In this document: positions 1 through 10,689 of the stretch, in pieces | Numbering within the stretch: position 1 is the first letter of the stretch | How the letters are laid out: each line of letters starts with the position of its first letter | From: Pegoplata infirma | Lineage: Eukaryota; Arthropoda; Insecta; Diptera; Anthomyiidae | Reading direction: 5' to 3' | Assembly: GCA_963921195.1 (NCBI GenBank) | Contig: OY992541.1 | Coordinates: 15,806,012-15,870,011 of the forward strand | DNA length: 64,000 nucleotides | The notes under the pieces: model-generated | The model's input: the letters and a program-made list of their open reading frames with translations, nothing else | Told to the model about the DNA's origin: nothing | The model's database searches: none | Made by a program: the position numbers and the translations under genes

Positions 1-469
1 TTGAAAAATTTTTAAGTTCCGAAAAAATGTTTTTAAATTTTCTAAGACACAAACATTTTTTGGAATTTTTAAATCCCGTAAAAATGATTTTAGAAAACAA
101 AATTGAAAAATTTTTAATAAAAAAAATCCGAAGAATGCAATAAAAACTCTTCTAATTGATAATGTATCCAATCTGATAAAATAATTTCTAATTTCACGTT
201 TAAAATTCCAAAAAAATTTACCAGATTTCATCTAATTATATAAAAATTTGTCTAATTTTAAAATTTTATTTAATACAATTAGATAGACCCATTTTTGGGA
301 TCAAACTTTATCAAATTTGATATTATTTTATCAAAAATAATAGAATTTGATATAATCGTATAATATTCGATCCGCCAATTTTCGGATCAAAATTAATATG
401 GATTTACATAAAAGCATATCTGTTCATATAAAATTAAATATTGCGTCATATAACTTTTTTTTACTCGGG
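1..469 (+). mobile_element. Right end of a CCCGAGT-ended DNA element
   Basis: The segment ends in a T-run followed by ACTCGGG, the same right terminus as the elements ending at 22984 and 27791. It also carries one GCCAATTTTCGGAT-type motif (about 373-388), like the repeats near 22.6-22.9 kb. The left part lies outside the window. It adjoins, and appears to truncate, the CCCGGG-rich element at 470-1114. No coding frame is supported; the short frames here are chance. Confidence 0.55.
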
Positions 470-1114
470 AAATCATAAAAAACATTAAAATTTGACCAAC
501 TTTTTATTAAAAACAGTTTTATTACAGATAAACAAGTAATTAAAACATAAAAAATAAAAAAATAAAAGTTATAAATCCTGAAATACAATAAAACAACCCA
601 AAAAAATATTGAAACTTTTTCCCCCACAAAAAATCGCAAAAAATAGCTAAAAATCGCAAAAAACATAAAAACTGCGTTATTCGAGCAAAAGTTAATACAG
701 TTGGCAGCACTTTTAATATTTGTTCTGGAAATGTAAATTCTAGGTTCATAATTTTTATATTTTTTGACAGTCTTAGCAAAATTATTATTAATCGACGTAT
801 ATTTTTTGACTTTTTGAGTTTTTTCATGATATTGTCATACTTTTTACACTTGGTCAGTTTTCCTATGAATATATATTTGCATTATTCTTCCAAATAGAAA
901 AACTACAAAAAAAAAAACAAATGTAATTGTACCTGTATGTAAAAAAAATATTACAAATTAAACTAAAATAAACATTTTTTATGTAAAATGGTTTATTTTA
1001 TAAAATTCCCGGATTTCCCGGGAAAAATTAATAAAATTCCCGGGAATTCCCGTCAGTCTTTTCCCGGGAATTCCCGGGAAATCCGACCCGGGAATTCCCG
1101 GACCCCAAACACTA
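470..1114 (-). mobile_element. Partial copy of the CCCGGGAATTCCC hAT-type element
   Basis: It is the reverse complement of most of 12718-13446, including the A-rich body and the block of CCCGGG/AATTCCCGG palindromes near one terminus. The right end reads ...CCCCAAACACTA, matching the TAGTGTTTGGG terminus of the complete copy. The other terminus is missing where the CCCGAGT element ends at 469. The 95- and 80-residue frames inside are not conserved as protein between copies, so I treat it as non-coding. Confidence 0.7.
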
Positions 1115-1400
1115 ATTAGGATGTATGTATGTATAAGAAAAATATGCAAATTATGCAGTTAGTTTTCTGTTTGTCATTTTACACTTGCTCGTACACGCAC
1201 ACGCACAATCTTACAAATCATAAGCATTGTTTTTTTTTTTTATTTTTAGCTAAAAGTAAGAGAAACAACATTATTCCCAACAACAATAAGTACCGCTTTA
1301 AAATTTTTTAAATTACAAATTAGGGTGAAGAGAAATATAATAAAAATAATAATAAAAAAGATTAAATAGTACCGTGGAGAAAAATGTTCATATATATACA
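1115..1400. other. No gene seen; AT-rich
   Basis: AT-rich sequence with a short CACACG-rich microsatellite near 1195 and a run of T near 1230. A GGGTG motif at 1323 resembles the terminus of the neighbouring element but has no visible partner. No gene or complete repeat can be supported. Confidence 0.5.
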
Positions 1401-1510
1401 TTAGGGTGGAGCTAATTAGATCTATTTCGAAAACGTTGGGTCGGTAAAGTTGCATTTTAGGGTTGACATTAACACATTAAAATATTGATCCTGTGAGACA
1501 ATGGCCTTGG

Positions 1511-2916
1511 CAGACCTTTGAAGATTTAATTCCCTAATTCAATTTCTTAAATCTGATTTAAAATAATTGAATTAATTCCCTGTTTCTATAAATCGAAAAG
1601 AATTAATTCATTATTTAATTCACTTAATTTCATTGCAAAGAATTAATTCTTTGATTTGATTAAATTGAATTAATACATTTTGATTTGAATCAACTGATTC
1701 AAATCACTTTGATTTGAATCAACTGATTCAAATCACTTTGATTTGAATCAACTGATTCAAATCACTTTTGATTTAAATCAACTGATTCAAATCACTTTTG
1801 GTTTGAATCAACTTGATTTAAACTTTTTTCACTTAAATCAAACACTAAAAATGCACATTATAAAAATCTTATCATGTCTAATTGCGTTAAAGTCATTGGA
1901 ATATCGTCAATTTTAAGCACACGCCATCAATAAACAACACTCCAAATTGTACAGTTTTATTAAATGTGTACCTTTAGTCTAGAGTTGGGCGCTGGTCACG
2001 TGATTTGCTTGATTCACGTGAATCACGCGTGAGTGTTTTTCATTTCAATCACGTGATTGTGAGTGAGCGTGATTTGAAAAAAAAAAAACTGAGTGAGTTA
2101 TTAGTGAGTGAGTCATTTATTTTATGCGTGAGTTTGCGTGATTAGATTTTTTGATTTGCCCAATTTTTTTTTAATTTTCGTGAAAAATTTTTTTTTTTTT
2201 TGGTAAGAAAATTTTATTGCGTGAGTGGATTTTGCGTGACTCACGCGTGAGCGTGATTGAATCTGGCGTGAGTCACGCGTGAGTGTGAGTAAGTTTTTTA
2301 TTACTCACGTGAATAGTGAGTGAGCGTGAGTAAAAAAAAATTGCGTGAGTGATTAGTGAGTGATCCGATTATTTTTTGCGTGAGTGAGTGTGAGTAAAAA
2401 ATGCAGCTTGTGCGCTGCCAATAAAATGTACACTATTAAATTCTGTTGCTTTGACTTTTTGCTTGCTACTACCGCACAAGCATAAATGTTATAGTATGTG
2501 TGTGCGTGTGTAAAGTAAATACTTTGATTTAAGAAAAAAATGTTTAAATCAACTGATTCAAAACATTTTTGATTTGAATCAATTGATTTGAATCAAATTG
2601 ATTTGAATCAATTGATTTGAATCAAATTGATTTGAATCAATTGATTTGAATCAAATTGATTTGAATCAATTGATTTGAATCAAATTGATTTGAATCAAGT
2701 TTGTTTGATTTGAATCAAGTTTGTTTGATTTGAATCAAGTGAATCAAATCATTATTTAAACAAGGAATTAAACAAAAAATTAGTTAATTCTTTCAACAAA
2801 TAGTTGAAATTAATTCTTTTGAATCAAATCATCAAGAATTAATTCCTTGATTTATTAATATGAATTAATCTTTTTGCGAATCAAATCAAAAAGTGAATTA
2901 ATTCTTCAAAGGTCTG
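1511..2916. mobile_element. Non-autonomous hAT-type element, CAGACCTTTGAAG ends
   Basis: Inverted termini CAGACCTTTGAAG are flanked by a perfect 8-bp duplication GGCCTTGG (1503-1510 and 2917-2924), diagnostic of hAT-type insertion. The body is unusual: long arrays of GATTTGAATCAA-type palindromic units on both sides (about 1560-1830 and 2520-2880) around a GTGAGTGAGTG/TCACGTGA-rich core. No transposase frame is present. Confidence 0.85.
1985..2400. repeat. GTGAGT/TCACGTGA low-complexity core
   Basis: The stretch is built from GTGAGTGAG, TCACGCGTGAG and TCACGTGA words, many self-complementary, alternating with A/T runs. It sits in the middle of the hAT-type element. The flank 2402-2505 resembles the interior of the MITE at 32333-32500, so this core may itself be a nested element, but I cannot define clean ends. 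Confidence 0.6.
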
Positions 2917-3067
2917 GGCCTTGGCTTCAAAATCGAAAAGTTCCTAAAAAAGTAAAAAAATATATTTTTTTTCTTAAATTATTAAATATTCGGACATTAC
3001 TTAAAAAGTGTTTTATGGTAAACAATTTTTTTTGTCTGTAAAAATTTGTTTTTGTCTGTAAATTTTT

Positions 3068-3668
3068 TTTCTTGTTTTGCAAAAAAATATTTTATTGTGC
3101 TCGATTCTGGAATACGATTTCACCATTCACCAAATTTTTAAAAATTTGACATTCTTTAGAATTTTAAGATTTTTAAACTTGTTCTTGTATTTATTTAAGA
3201 TATTAGGCTTGTTTTTGCAGACCGGATTAAGATTAGGATTAACTCCATTTAGTTAAAAAATGGGTCAAATCAAGTTCAGGCATTTTTTTAATTTTTTTTT
3301 TTTTGAATCCACATACAATTAGTAAATATAAACAGGAAAAAAAAAAAATTAAGCGTTGCTCAAAGTGTAAAATGGTATAAATAAATCTGAGTTAATCCTA
3401 GGATTTATAAATCTGAGTTAATCCTAGGATTTAACTTAATTTTTTTTTTCATTTTTTACATTTTGGTCAAAGCTTAATTTGTTTTCCTGTTTATATTAAC
3501 TAATTGCGTATAATTAAAAAAAAAAATTATAAAAAAAAATCTGGGCCTGATTTGACCCATTTTTTAATGAAATAAAATTAATCCAAATCTTAATCCGGTC
3601 TGCAAAAAACAAGGTGAATGGTGAAATCGCATTTCGGAATCGAGCACATTATTTCTTGTTTTGCAAAA
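3068..3668. mobile_element. Foldback element with long inverted arms
   Basis: Arms read GTGCTCGATTCTGGAATACG near 3097 and its imperfect complement near 3627-3646. Inner blocks are also inverted: CAGACCGGATTAAGATTAGG at 3219 against its mate near 3585-3605, and AAAATGGGTCAAATCA at 3257 against its mate near 3551. The spacer holds a duplicated AATCTGAGTTAATCCTAGGA unit. Both outer sides carry a similar CTTGTTTTGCAAAAAA stretch. No coding capacity. Confidence 0.6.
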
Positions 3669-3952
3669 AATATTTTTAATTCGTTTTTTGCTGAAAATAT
3701 AACGTCATTTTGGCTCAGTTTTGAGAAGATGTATATTTTTATTTGTCGTTTTATTTAATTTGGCCGTTAATGCAATTTGAAATTAATTTTAAAAAAATAA
3801 GTTGTTCTCATATAACGGAAATCTCTCTACGCTAGTTTACGGTTGAGGGTGCATAATATTTTATTCAGCCTTAATATTTTTAACAAAAAAAAAATTTTTT
3901 TTTTTACCGACGTTTTCGAAATTCAAAAAAAGCTTAATTTGCTCCACCCTAA

Positions 3953-4653
3953 TGCACATACAAAAAAATAGACAAACTTTTGCTACATAAATTTGTTTGG
4001 TTTCACAAAAAATCTAATTAAAAAAAATCGTCTTCGGTATTAGCAGAATAGTTGAAAATTTTGTGAAAAAAATTTGTATTTGGTCCCACACTACATATTT
4101 CATCATCTTGGGTATTAACATTTTCTGCCATAAAGCAAAACATTTTTTTTACCACATTGAACATTATTTTTCGAAATTGAAAATGAATTTTTCAATCCAC
4201 CCTAATATTTTTTTTTATGTTTTAAACTTTTTTTATCCACTCTTATTTATAAATTAATTTTCTCCATAATTATTTTTTATTTACCTCTTTATTTATTCTA
4301 CATAACAAAATGTTTATTTTAATTCGCACTTGCATACATACATACATACATACATATATTTTTTTTATAAAAGAATTCCCCCAAATAGCCAAACAATATT
4401 TTTTTTATAAAAATCATTCTATTCACACGCTTCAGAGTACAGTATTTTCAAATCATTGGCTGTCTATGTACTCCCTAATTGGTTCATTCGTGTTACGAAT
4501 GTCGTTACACTAGTGTGTGTAGCTTTCTCTTGCACTGTGAGCATAGAATAAAAAACTCATTCGTTTTGAACGATAAGAATAGAATATTGTCCACATTCTA
4601 AATTTTTTAGAATGTCTCTAAACGCATTTTAACACCATCCGTGCACATGTCTG
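3953..4653. other. No gene seen
   Basis: AT-rich sequence with a (CATA)n tract near 4335-4355. A CCACCCTAAT motif near 4197 looks like a stray terminus of the GGGTGG family. No conserved coding frame or RNA gene was recognised. Confidence 0.4.
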
Positions 4654-5009
4654 GTGTAAAGTAAATACTTTGATTTAAGAAAAAAATGTTTAAATCAACT
4701 GATTCAAAACATTTTTGATTTGAATCAATTGATTTGAATCAAATTGATTTGAATCAAATTGATTTGAATCAATTGATTTGAATCAAATTGATTTGAATCA
4801 AGTGAATTAATTCTTGTTTGATTTGAATCAAGTGAATCAAATCATTATTTAAACAAGGAATTAAACAAAAAATTAGTTAATTCTTTCAACAAATAGTTGA
4901 AATTAATTCTTTTGAATCAAATCATCAAGAATTAATTCCTTGATTTATTAATATGAATTAATCTTTTTGCGAATCAAATCAAAAAGTGAATTAATTCTTC
5001 AAAGGTCTG
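4654..5009. mobile_element. Partial copy of the CAGACCTTTGAAG hAT-type element
   Basis: Homologous to the right-hand part of 1511-2916, beginning at GTGTAAAGTAAATACTTTGA and ending with the terminus CTTCAAAGGTCTG. It has fewer internal GATTTGAATCAA units. The left terminus is absent, so it is a truncated or rearranged copy. Confidence 0.7.
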
Positions 5010-5988
5010 GCGGCAACAAAAACATTTATACAAAAAGAAACATACACATTTTTTGTGTTTATTTTAAAATTGTGAATGTAAAAAGTTAATTAAAGTTATT
5101 TTGTGCAAATTATTAACGAAAAGTGCGCTCACGATATATAAAGAAAAAATGGTGGCAAATACTTGACGTTTAGTAAAATGGCAAATTTGCCAAATACCCA
5201 ACTAAAAAAGGCAAATTTAATCGTTATTGTGAAAACCCCAATTGTGTTCAATTTCATGACAAAGAAAAATAAAACAAAATACAAATAATCTTGTTCATGA
5301 ATATGAAAACAAAAAGAGCTTCATTTACGTACTCTGCAAAAAACACATTGATTTTGTATCCACTTTCTCGAGTCGCAAAGTGTTTACCGCGAAATCGTGA
5401 AAAATGATTTTGTGTACATTAGAGATTGAACCTGACATACATATTTTTAAGTAACGCCGGAGAAATAAAAAGCATGTTATGTAAAACAATCAAATTGTAC
5501 AACTTTTAAACAAATTTAACAAATAATTTGAATATTTTTGTTTTTAACCTTAACTTTAAACTCGATTTGACAGAGCCCTGGCACTTCCTGGCAAAATTTA
5601 TAACATACGACATGTTATGGAATACCTCTAGTATAACCCGCACTAGCGTTTTGCATTATCCATCATTATCTGCAGAAGTTGCAGTCTATTATGTAATTGG
5701 ATTTTTAAAGATATTTAAAAAAAACATGGATTTTTACTCAATATAACTTTTTGTTGGGTTATTTTTTTGTTATAAAAAAAATGAATAATAAAATAACGGA
5801 TCTTGATCGTTTTACGTGTGTTGACGTAAAACGTCAGCAGCCACTTACAACCTAACCTAACGGATCTTGGCAACATTTTGCAAAAAATTTGGATGGATTA
5901 CTCCACAAGATGAATTTTTAAAATTTTTTCAAAAAATGTCCTTTAAAAAAAAAATAAATTAAGAAAAATGCGCAAACTCTATACTTTG
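5010..5988. other. No gene seen
   Basis: No repeat ends or conserved coding frames were recognised. The 72-codon open frame near 5528-5746 has no recognisable domain and is likely chance. ACCTAACCTAACGG near 5852 is a short simple repeat. Confidence 0.4.
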
Positions 5989-6300
5989 GTGTTGTGTAGG
6001 GTTACCAGAATTTTATTTCGAAAATGCGGGAAAAACTCCCAAAAATTACAAAAATGCCGGGATTTTAAAAATTTTCGCGGGACAAAAATTTTTTTATGAA
6101 CAAAACGGAAAAATTTAGCAGCATGCTGTCGAGTTTTGTTGTTTTAAATAGAGACTACCAACCTCTAGTGCATTTTGAAAAAGAAAAAGTATTTATGTTT
6201 TTAAAAACATTTTTTCGCGCTGCTTTAGAGACTAATCTATATATATAAAAGAGTAATGTGACTGACTGACTGACTGACATACTCATTCATCATCGCCCAG

Positions 6301-7180
6301 CCCAAACCGGTGAAGCTAGAGACTTGAAATTTGGACTGTAGGTCCACCTCCCGGAATATAGATCCACTAAGGCTGGATTTTTGCCAATGTTGATTCTAAG
6401 GGGGAAAAAAGGGTAAAAAACTGTACTTTTGGTACTTTTTATATCTCCTGAAATAATGGTCATAGAGACTTGAAATTTGGACTGTATGTTCACCTCCTGG
6501 AATATAGATCCAGTATGGATGGATTTTTGCCAATGTTGATTCTAAGGGGACAAAAAGGGAAAAAAAACTGTACTTTTGCTACTTTTTATATCTCCTGAAA
6601 TAATGGTCACAGAGACTTGAAATTTGGACTGTATGTTCAACTCCTGGAATATAGATCCAGTAAGGCCAGATTTTTGCCAATGTTGATCCTAAGGGGGTAA
6701 AAAGGTTAAAAAACTGTACTTTTTGTACTTTTTATATCTCCTGAAATAATGGTCACGGAAACTTGAAATTTGGGCTGTATGTTCACCTCCCGGAATATAG
6801 ATCCAGTTAGGCTGGATTTTAGCCAATGTTGATTTTAAGGGGGTAAATAGGGTAAAAAAATGTACCTTTGGTACCTTTTATATTTCCTTAAATAATGGTC
6901 CTAGACACTTGAAATTTTGAATGTAGGTTCAGCTCCCGGAATATAAATCTACTAAGGCTGGATTTTGCCAATGTTGATTCTAAGGGGCAAAAAGGGTAAA
7001 AACTGTACTTTTGGTACCTTTTATATTTTCTTAAATAATGGTCCTAGAAACTTAAAATTTGCAATGTAGGTTCACCTCCCGGAAAAAATATTCACCAAGG
7101 TTGGGTTTTTGCCAATGTTGACTCTACGGGGTAAAATGGAAAAGTGTACTTTTGGTACTTTTCTTAATTTACTGAAATAA
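6301..7180 (+). repeat. Tandem units inside a Helitron
   Basis: About six units share AGAGACTTGAAATTTGGACT, CCTCCYGGAATATAGATCCA, TTTTTGCCAATGTTGATTCT and ATATCTCCTGAAATAATGGTC in the same order. Related units occur at 17970-18600 and 21630-21800, identifying those as Helitron-derived too. Confidence 0.8.
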
Positions 7181-7600
7181 TGGTACCTTTTATAAAAAGT
7201 ACCTTTTATAAAAGTACCTTTTATAAAAAGTACCTTTTATAAAAAGTACCTTTTATAAAAAGTACCTTTTATAAAAAGTACCTTTTATAAAAAGTACCTT
7301 TTATAAAAAGTACCTTTTATAAAAAGTACCTTTTATAAAAAGTACCTTTTATAAAAAGTACCTTTTATAAAAAGTACCTTTTATAAAAAGTACCTTTTAT
7401 AAAAAGTACCTTTTATAAAAAGTACCTTTTTTAAAAAGTACCTTTTATAAAAAGTACCTTTTATAAAAAGTACCTGTTATAAAAAGTACATTTTATAAAA
7501 AGTACCTGTTATTAAAAGTACCTTTTATAAAAAAAATTACTTTTTATAAAAAGTACCTTTTATAAAAAACACCCTTTTATAAAAAGTACCTTTAATAAAA
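7178..7600 (+). repeat. 16-bp minisatellite
   Basis: About 25 head-to-tail copies of the 16-bp unit TACCTTTTATAAAAAG, degrading toward the right end. The unit contains the partial palindrome CTTTTATAAAAAG, so either strand can form hairpins. Confidence 0.9.
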
Positions 7601-8534
7601 AGTAAAAAATATAATGGTCACAGAAACTTAAAATTTGGAATGTAAAATCCTTCGGTGAAAAAAAGATGTGGAAAAGTACTTTTTGGAAATTCCGTTTCTT
7701 AATGGGGATAAAAATTACTTTTAATATTTGCTGAAACAATGTTCCTATATAATTGAAATATGGAGTATAGAATACTTCGGTGAAGAAAAAACATTCTGGA
7801 AGAGGTACTTTTTGGAAATTCCGTTTCTAATGGGGGTAATAAAGTGTACTTTTGGTACTTTTTTTGTTCCTATAATAATGACCTTAGAAGAAGGAGATGG
7901 AATTGGAAATGAAATGGAGTAGAACGGGGAACAAAATGGAATACAGTAGGGAACAATATGGAATGATATTTTTTACTCAAATTTTTCGTGTTTAGCTTTT
8001 TTCTCCATATTTTTTCCCTCTATATATTTTTTCACTCAAACTTATTTTTTTTATTCCAATTTCTTTTTTCACTGAAATATTTATTCACTCAAAATCCAAA
8101 ATCGCGACATAAGGGCTCGAAAATTGTCAATATATTTTTCCCCCGGAACGAACCTGATAACATGCCAGCGAAGTTATTCAAATTTTATTGTTTAAATTAT
8201 TTATTGAAATATTTTTTTATGGAAGACTTAAACGTCCAAAAGTAAATAAAACAAAGACTACGTATGGGAATTTTTTGGAAATCGATAGAGTAATCCTGAT
8301 CCTTCTATTATCCAGTATTCAACACAACCGGTAACGAAGTACCGGGATGGTTAGCTAGTTTAATATAAGCAAAGACAACGCTGGACCAGAATTACTGCAT
8401 GGAAATTTTATAAATATTTTTCCCAGGATGTAATCTATATTGTGTAACTTTGGAGTACATTTTTTGAAAAATATTTTTTTTTTGCAAACAAACACTAAGA
8501 TTGTAAACTTTTTTGTTATACACAATTCACACAT

Positions 8535-8540
8535 TTTATT

Positions 8541-8575
<35 letters not shown>

Positions 8576-8585
8576 TTGATTGATG
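8535..8585. repeat. (ATTT)n tract, LINE tail
   Basis: Tandem TTTA units that read AAAT on the minus strand, about 285 bp downstream of the LINE frame. This fits a simple-repeat 3' tail of a non-LTR element. Confidence 0.7.
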
Positions 8586-8870
8586 ATTTCCTGCACAACA
8601 GAACTAAGTCTTATAATTACAGTGCAGGATTTTGTATGTGTACAAATTAATTTCCAAATTTAATAAAATTAAACTTAACTTAAGATTGAGATTGAGAACT
8701 TAATTTAAGGTTAATAAAAAAAAATATATGTATATAAACATTAAACATTTTATTACAAAAATTGAAACATTTATATAAAAAAAAATATTTTATTTAATCA
8801 GTTAAAAAAAAAAAAAAAAAAAACATAATAAATTTATACGAAATAAATTAGGCAAAAGATTTAAAAAGAT

Positions 8871-10256
8871 TTATAAAGATTTAAAAAAAGTTTTAAAAAG
8901 GAATTCCCTAAAAGAAATTGCGTTGCTGTTTATTTGTTGGTCTTCAGGAAGAGCATTCCAAAGACGAATAGCGTTGATGAAAAATTGCCATTCAGAAACT
9001 AGACATCGAAATCTCGGGAATATGATCTTTTTACCCCTTGGTGATCTAGCAAATCTTATTTTTTCAAAGAGGTATTTCGGCTTTTCGGTGTAAATCACTT
9101 TATGCAAAAACAAAAGAACCCTTATATTAAGAAGGCTTTCGAAAGAAACTCCATAGAGAGTTTTCGAGAAAGTTGACACTTGGTCACGCTTCTTAAGTCT
9201 ATAAATATATCTTATGATGTTGTTGTATAATACTTCAAGTTTATTTGTACTAGTGGAATCGCAATAAGAAAACAACTCGCATCCGTATGTAAGGCTTGGA
9301 ACCAAATAAGCTTTTGCAAGTAGGATTCTTACATTCAGCGGTGTAAAGTATTGTACGGACCACAGGGCTCTTAATTTAATATAAATTTGTCCCACCAGTG
9401 AATTTATGTGACTTGACCAAGTTAGGTTGCTGTTTAACACTAATCCCAGATTTTTTGCCGTTTTTACGATGTCAATTTTCTCATTGTTTATTAGGATATC
9501 ATTTTCGATTAAAGGTGTGACAGTTTTTTTGTGAATAACCAGACATTTTGATTTTCGTGGATTTAAGCACAGACCATTTTGAGATGCCCAACGATGTATG
9601 TTGCTTAGGTCGTAATTGAGTTTGTCAATGTTTTCCTTAATTGATGCTACTGGACTACTAAGGTACAATTGTACATCATCTGCATACATGTGGACACTGC
9701 AGTGAGTTAATTGTTGCGGCAGATCGTTTGCGTAAATCGAAAATAATATTGGTCCTAAAATCGATCCTTGGGGTACACCTCTGGACATTAATAAAGGATT
9801 AGATGCTTTGTTGTTTATAAATACCGATTGAATACGATTAGTAAGGTACGACGAAATCAGTTTTGTTGATGAGGACGAAAAGTTAAAAAGAGTCCTAAGC
9901 TTTGTACATAATATTTGGTGGTTTACCGTAGCAAAAGCTTTAGAGTGATCAAGCAGAACTAAAAAGTTAATCTTACCATTATCAAGCTCTCGCCGTATAT
10001 TCTCCGAGACATCAACTAGAGCAGTTACGCAGCTGTGGTTAGGACGAAAACCTGACTGTTTATCAGACAGTAAATGATTGTCATAAATGTAGGAAGTTAT
10101 TTGTCGATGCAAAACCTTTTCCAATACTTTTGACAAAAAGCTTAGAATAGCAATTGGTCGATACTCGGTGTTCGATTTTGGGATTGGAATTATTTTTGCA
10201 TGTTTCCACTTTACAGGAAAATGACTTGAAGTAATGATGGTGTTAAATAAACACAT
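8871..10256 (-). CDS. LINE reverse transcriptase fragment (CR1/Jockey group)
   Basis: This 461-residue open frame is the middle and C-terminal part of a non-LTR retrotransposon reverse transcriptase. Visible landmarks are RPIAILSFLSKVLEKV (about 33-48), GFRPNHSC (69-76), a first catalytic segment LLDHSKAF (101-108), SRGVPQGSILGP (158-169) and the catalytic box YADD (191-194), followed by thumb and C-terminal sequence. The usual N-terminal endonuclease and first RT motifs are absent, so the copy is 5'-truncated; the Met at 10256 is probably not a native start. A hairpin MITE lies immediately upstream. On the minus strand the 3' side runs into an (AAAT)n tail near 8540-8580, as expected for target-primed insertion. 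The KAFAT sequence differs from the usual KAFDT. The frame is intact but partial, so autonomous activity is unlikely. Clade assignment is from motif style only. Confidence 0.85.
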   Translation of the reverse strand: MCLFNTIITSSHFPVKWKHAKIIPIPKSNTEYRPIAILSFLSKVLEKVLHRQITSYIYDNHLLSDKQSGFRPNHSCVTALVDVSENIRRELDNGKINFLVLLDHSKAFATVNHQILCTKLRTLFNFSSSSTKLISSYLTNRIQSVFINNKASNPLLMSRGVPQGSILGPILFSIYANDLPQQLTHCSVHMYADDVQLYLSSPVASIKENIDKLNYDLSNIHRWASQNGLCLNPRKSKCLVIHKKTVTPLIENDILINNEKIDIVKTAKNLGLVLNSNLTWSSHINSLVGQIYIKLRALWSVQYFTPLNVRILLAKAYLVPSLTYGCELFSYCDSTSTNKLEVLYNNIIRYIYRLKKRDQVSTFSKTLYGVSFESLLNIRVLLFLHKVIYTEKPKYLFEKIRFARSPRGKKIIFPRFRCLVSEWQFFINAIRLWNALPEDQQINSNAISFREFLFKTFFKSL

Positions 10257-10257
10257 G

Positions 10258-10368
10258 TGGTGAAGTCTCGTTCGAACAAGATTTCGATCATATGGTTGTG
10301 TATAAAATGATGCAGATCATATGATCGAAATCTCGTTCAAACGAGATTTTACTTCAGGTGTGAATAGG
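10258..10368. mobile_element. Short hairpin MITE
   Basis: Two arms, GAAGT..CTCGTTCGAACAAG followed by ATTTCGATCATATG, and an inverted partner ending ...GATTTTACTTCAGG, surround a roughly 25-bp loop. The right arm has a 4-base insertion. No TSD could be defined with confidence. Confidence 0.5.
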
Positions 10369-10689
10369 CTTTTATTTTTTCCTTAAAAAGGTTCGAAATC
10401 CACATCATTTGGGCGGCAAGGTAAAACCAATTTTACAAAAACTTACAAATAAGCCTTAAAAACTTAGGCTTTTAAAGTAAAAAATAGTTGTTGTTAAAAA
10501 AAAAAATGCAAAAAAGCGGGAATATGAAATCCCGCGCGGGAATCGGTTATGAAAAGCGGGACAATCCCGCGGGACGTCTGGCAACCCTAGTGTTGTGCCA
10601 CAGCCAAACTAAGAGTCGCGTTGATGTAACGGAAACTGATTTTTAGTCTCCAGAATATCAAAATTAAGTATGCACCTAAAAAAAATAAT

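Larger units (their letters stand above)
1404..3949. mobile_element. TA-flanked element with GGGTGGAGC inverted ends
   Basis: The ends GGGTGGAGC...AATTA (left) and its complement (right, 3934-3949) continue with a shared TTTCGAAAACGT block, giving terminal repeats of roughly 45 bp. Each end is flanked by TA (1402-1403, 3950-3951). TA flanks fit the Tc1/mariner/pogo group, but no transposase is present, so the superfamily is an inference. It contains the hAT insertion 1511-2916 and the foldback near 3.07-3.67 kb. Confidence 0.6.
6236..8358 (+). mobile_element. Non-autonomous Helitron
   Basis: It begins TCTATATATATAAAAGAG after an A and ends with a CCGGTAACGAAGTACCGGG hairpin followed by ...GTTAGCTAG before a T. 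This is the A|T insertion without duplication and the TC...CTAG termini expected of Helitrons. It carries (GACT)n after the 5' end, about six tandem units of roughly 120-150 bp (6301-7180) and a 16-bp minisatellite (7178-7600). It has no RepHel gene, so it would depend on a protein supplied in trans. Confidence 0.8.
5997..10589. mobile_element. hAT-type element, TAGGGTTRCCAGA ends, with nested insertions
   Basis: Termini TAGGGTTACCAGA (left) and the complement of TAGGGTTGCCAGA (right) are flanked by a perfect 8-bp duplication GTGTTGTG (5989-5996, 10590-10597). Both subterminal regions are rich in GCGGGA words. Without the nested Helitron and LINE the element would be under about 1 kb and non-coding. 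A GCGGGAT-rich fragment near 19040-19095 looks like a related remnant. Confidence 0.8.

Noticed and set aside
424..827. Two overlapping minus-strand frames (80 and 95 residues)
   Set aside because: They fall in a hAT-type repeat and the homologous region at 12926-13252 does not keep the same protein.
1404..3949. Assignment of the GGGTGG element to piggyBac
   Set aside because: Flanks support TA only, not TTAA at both sides.
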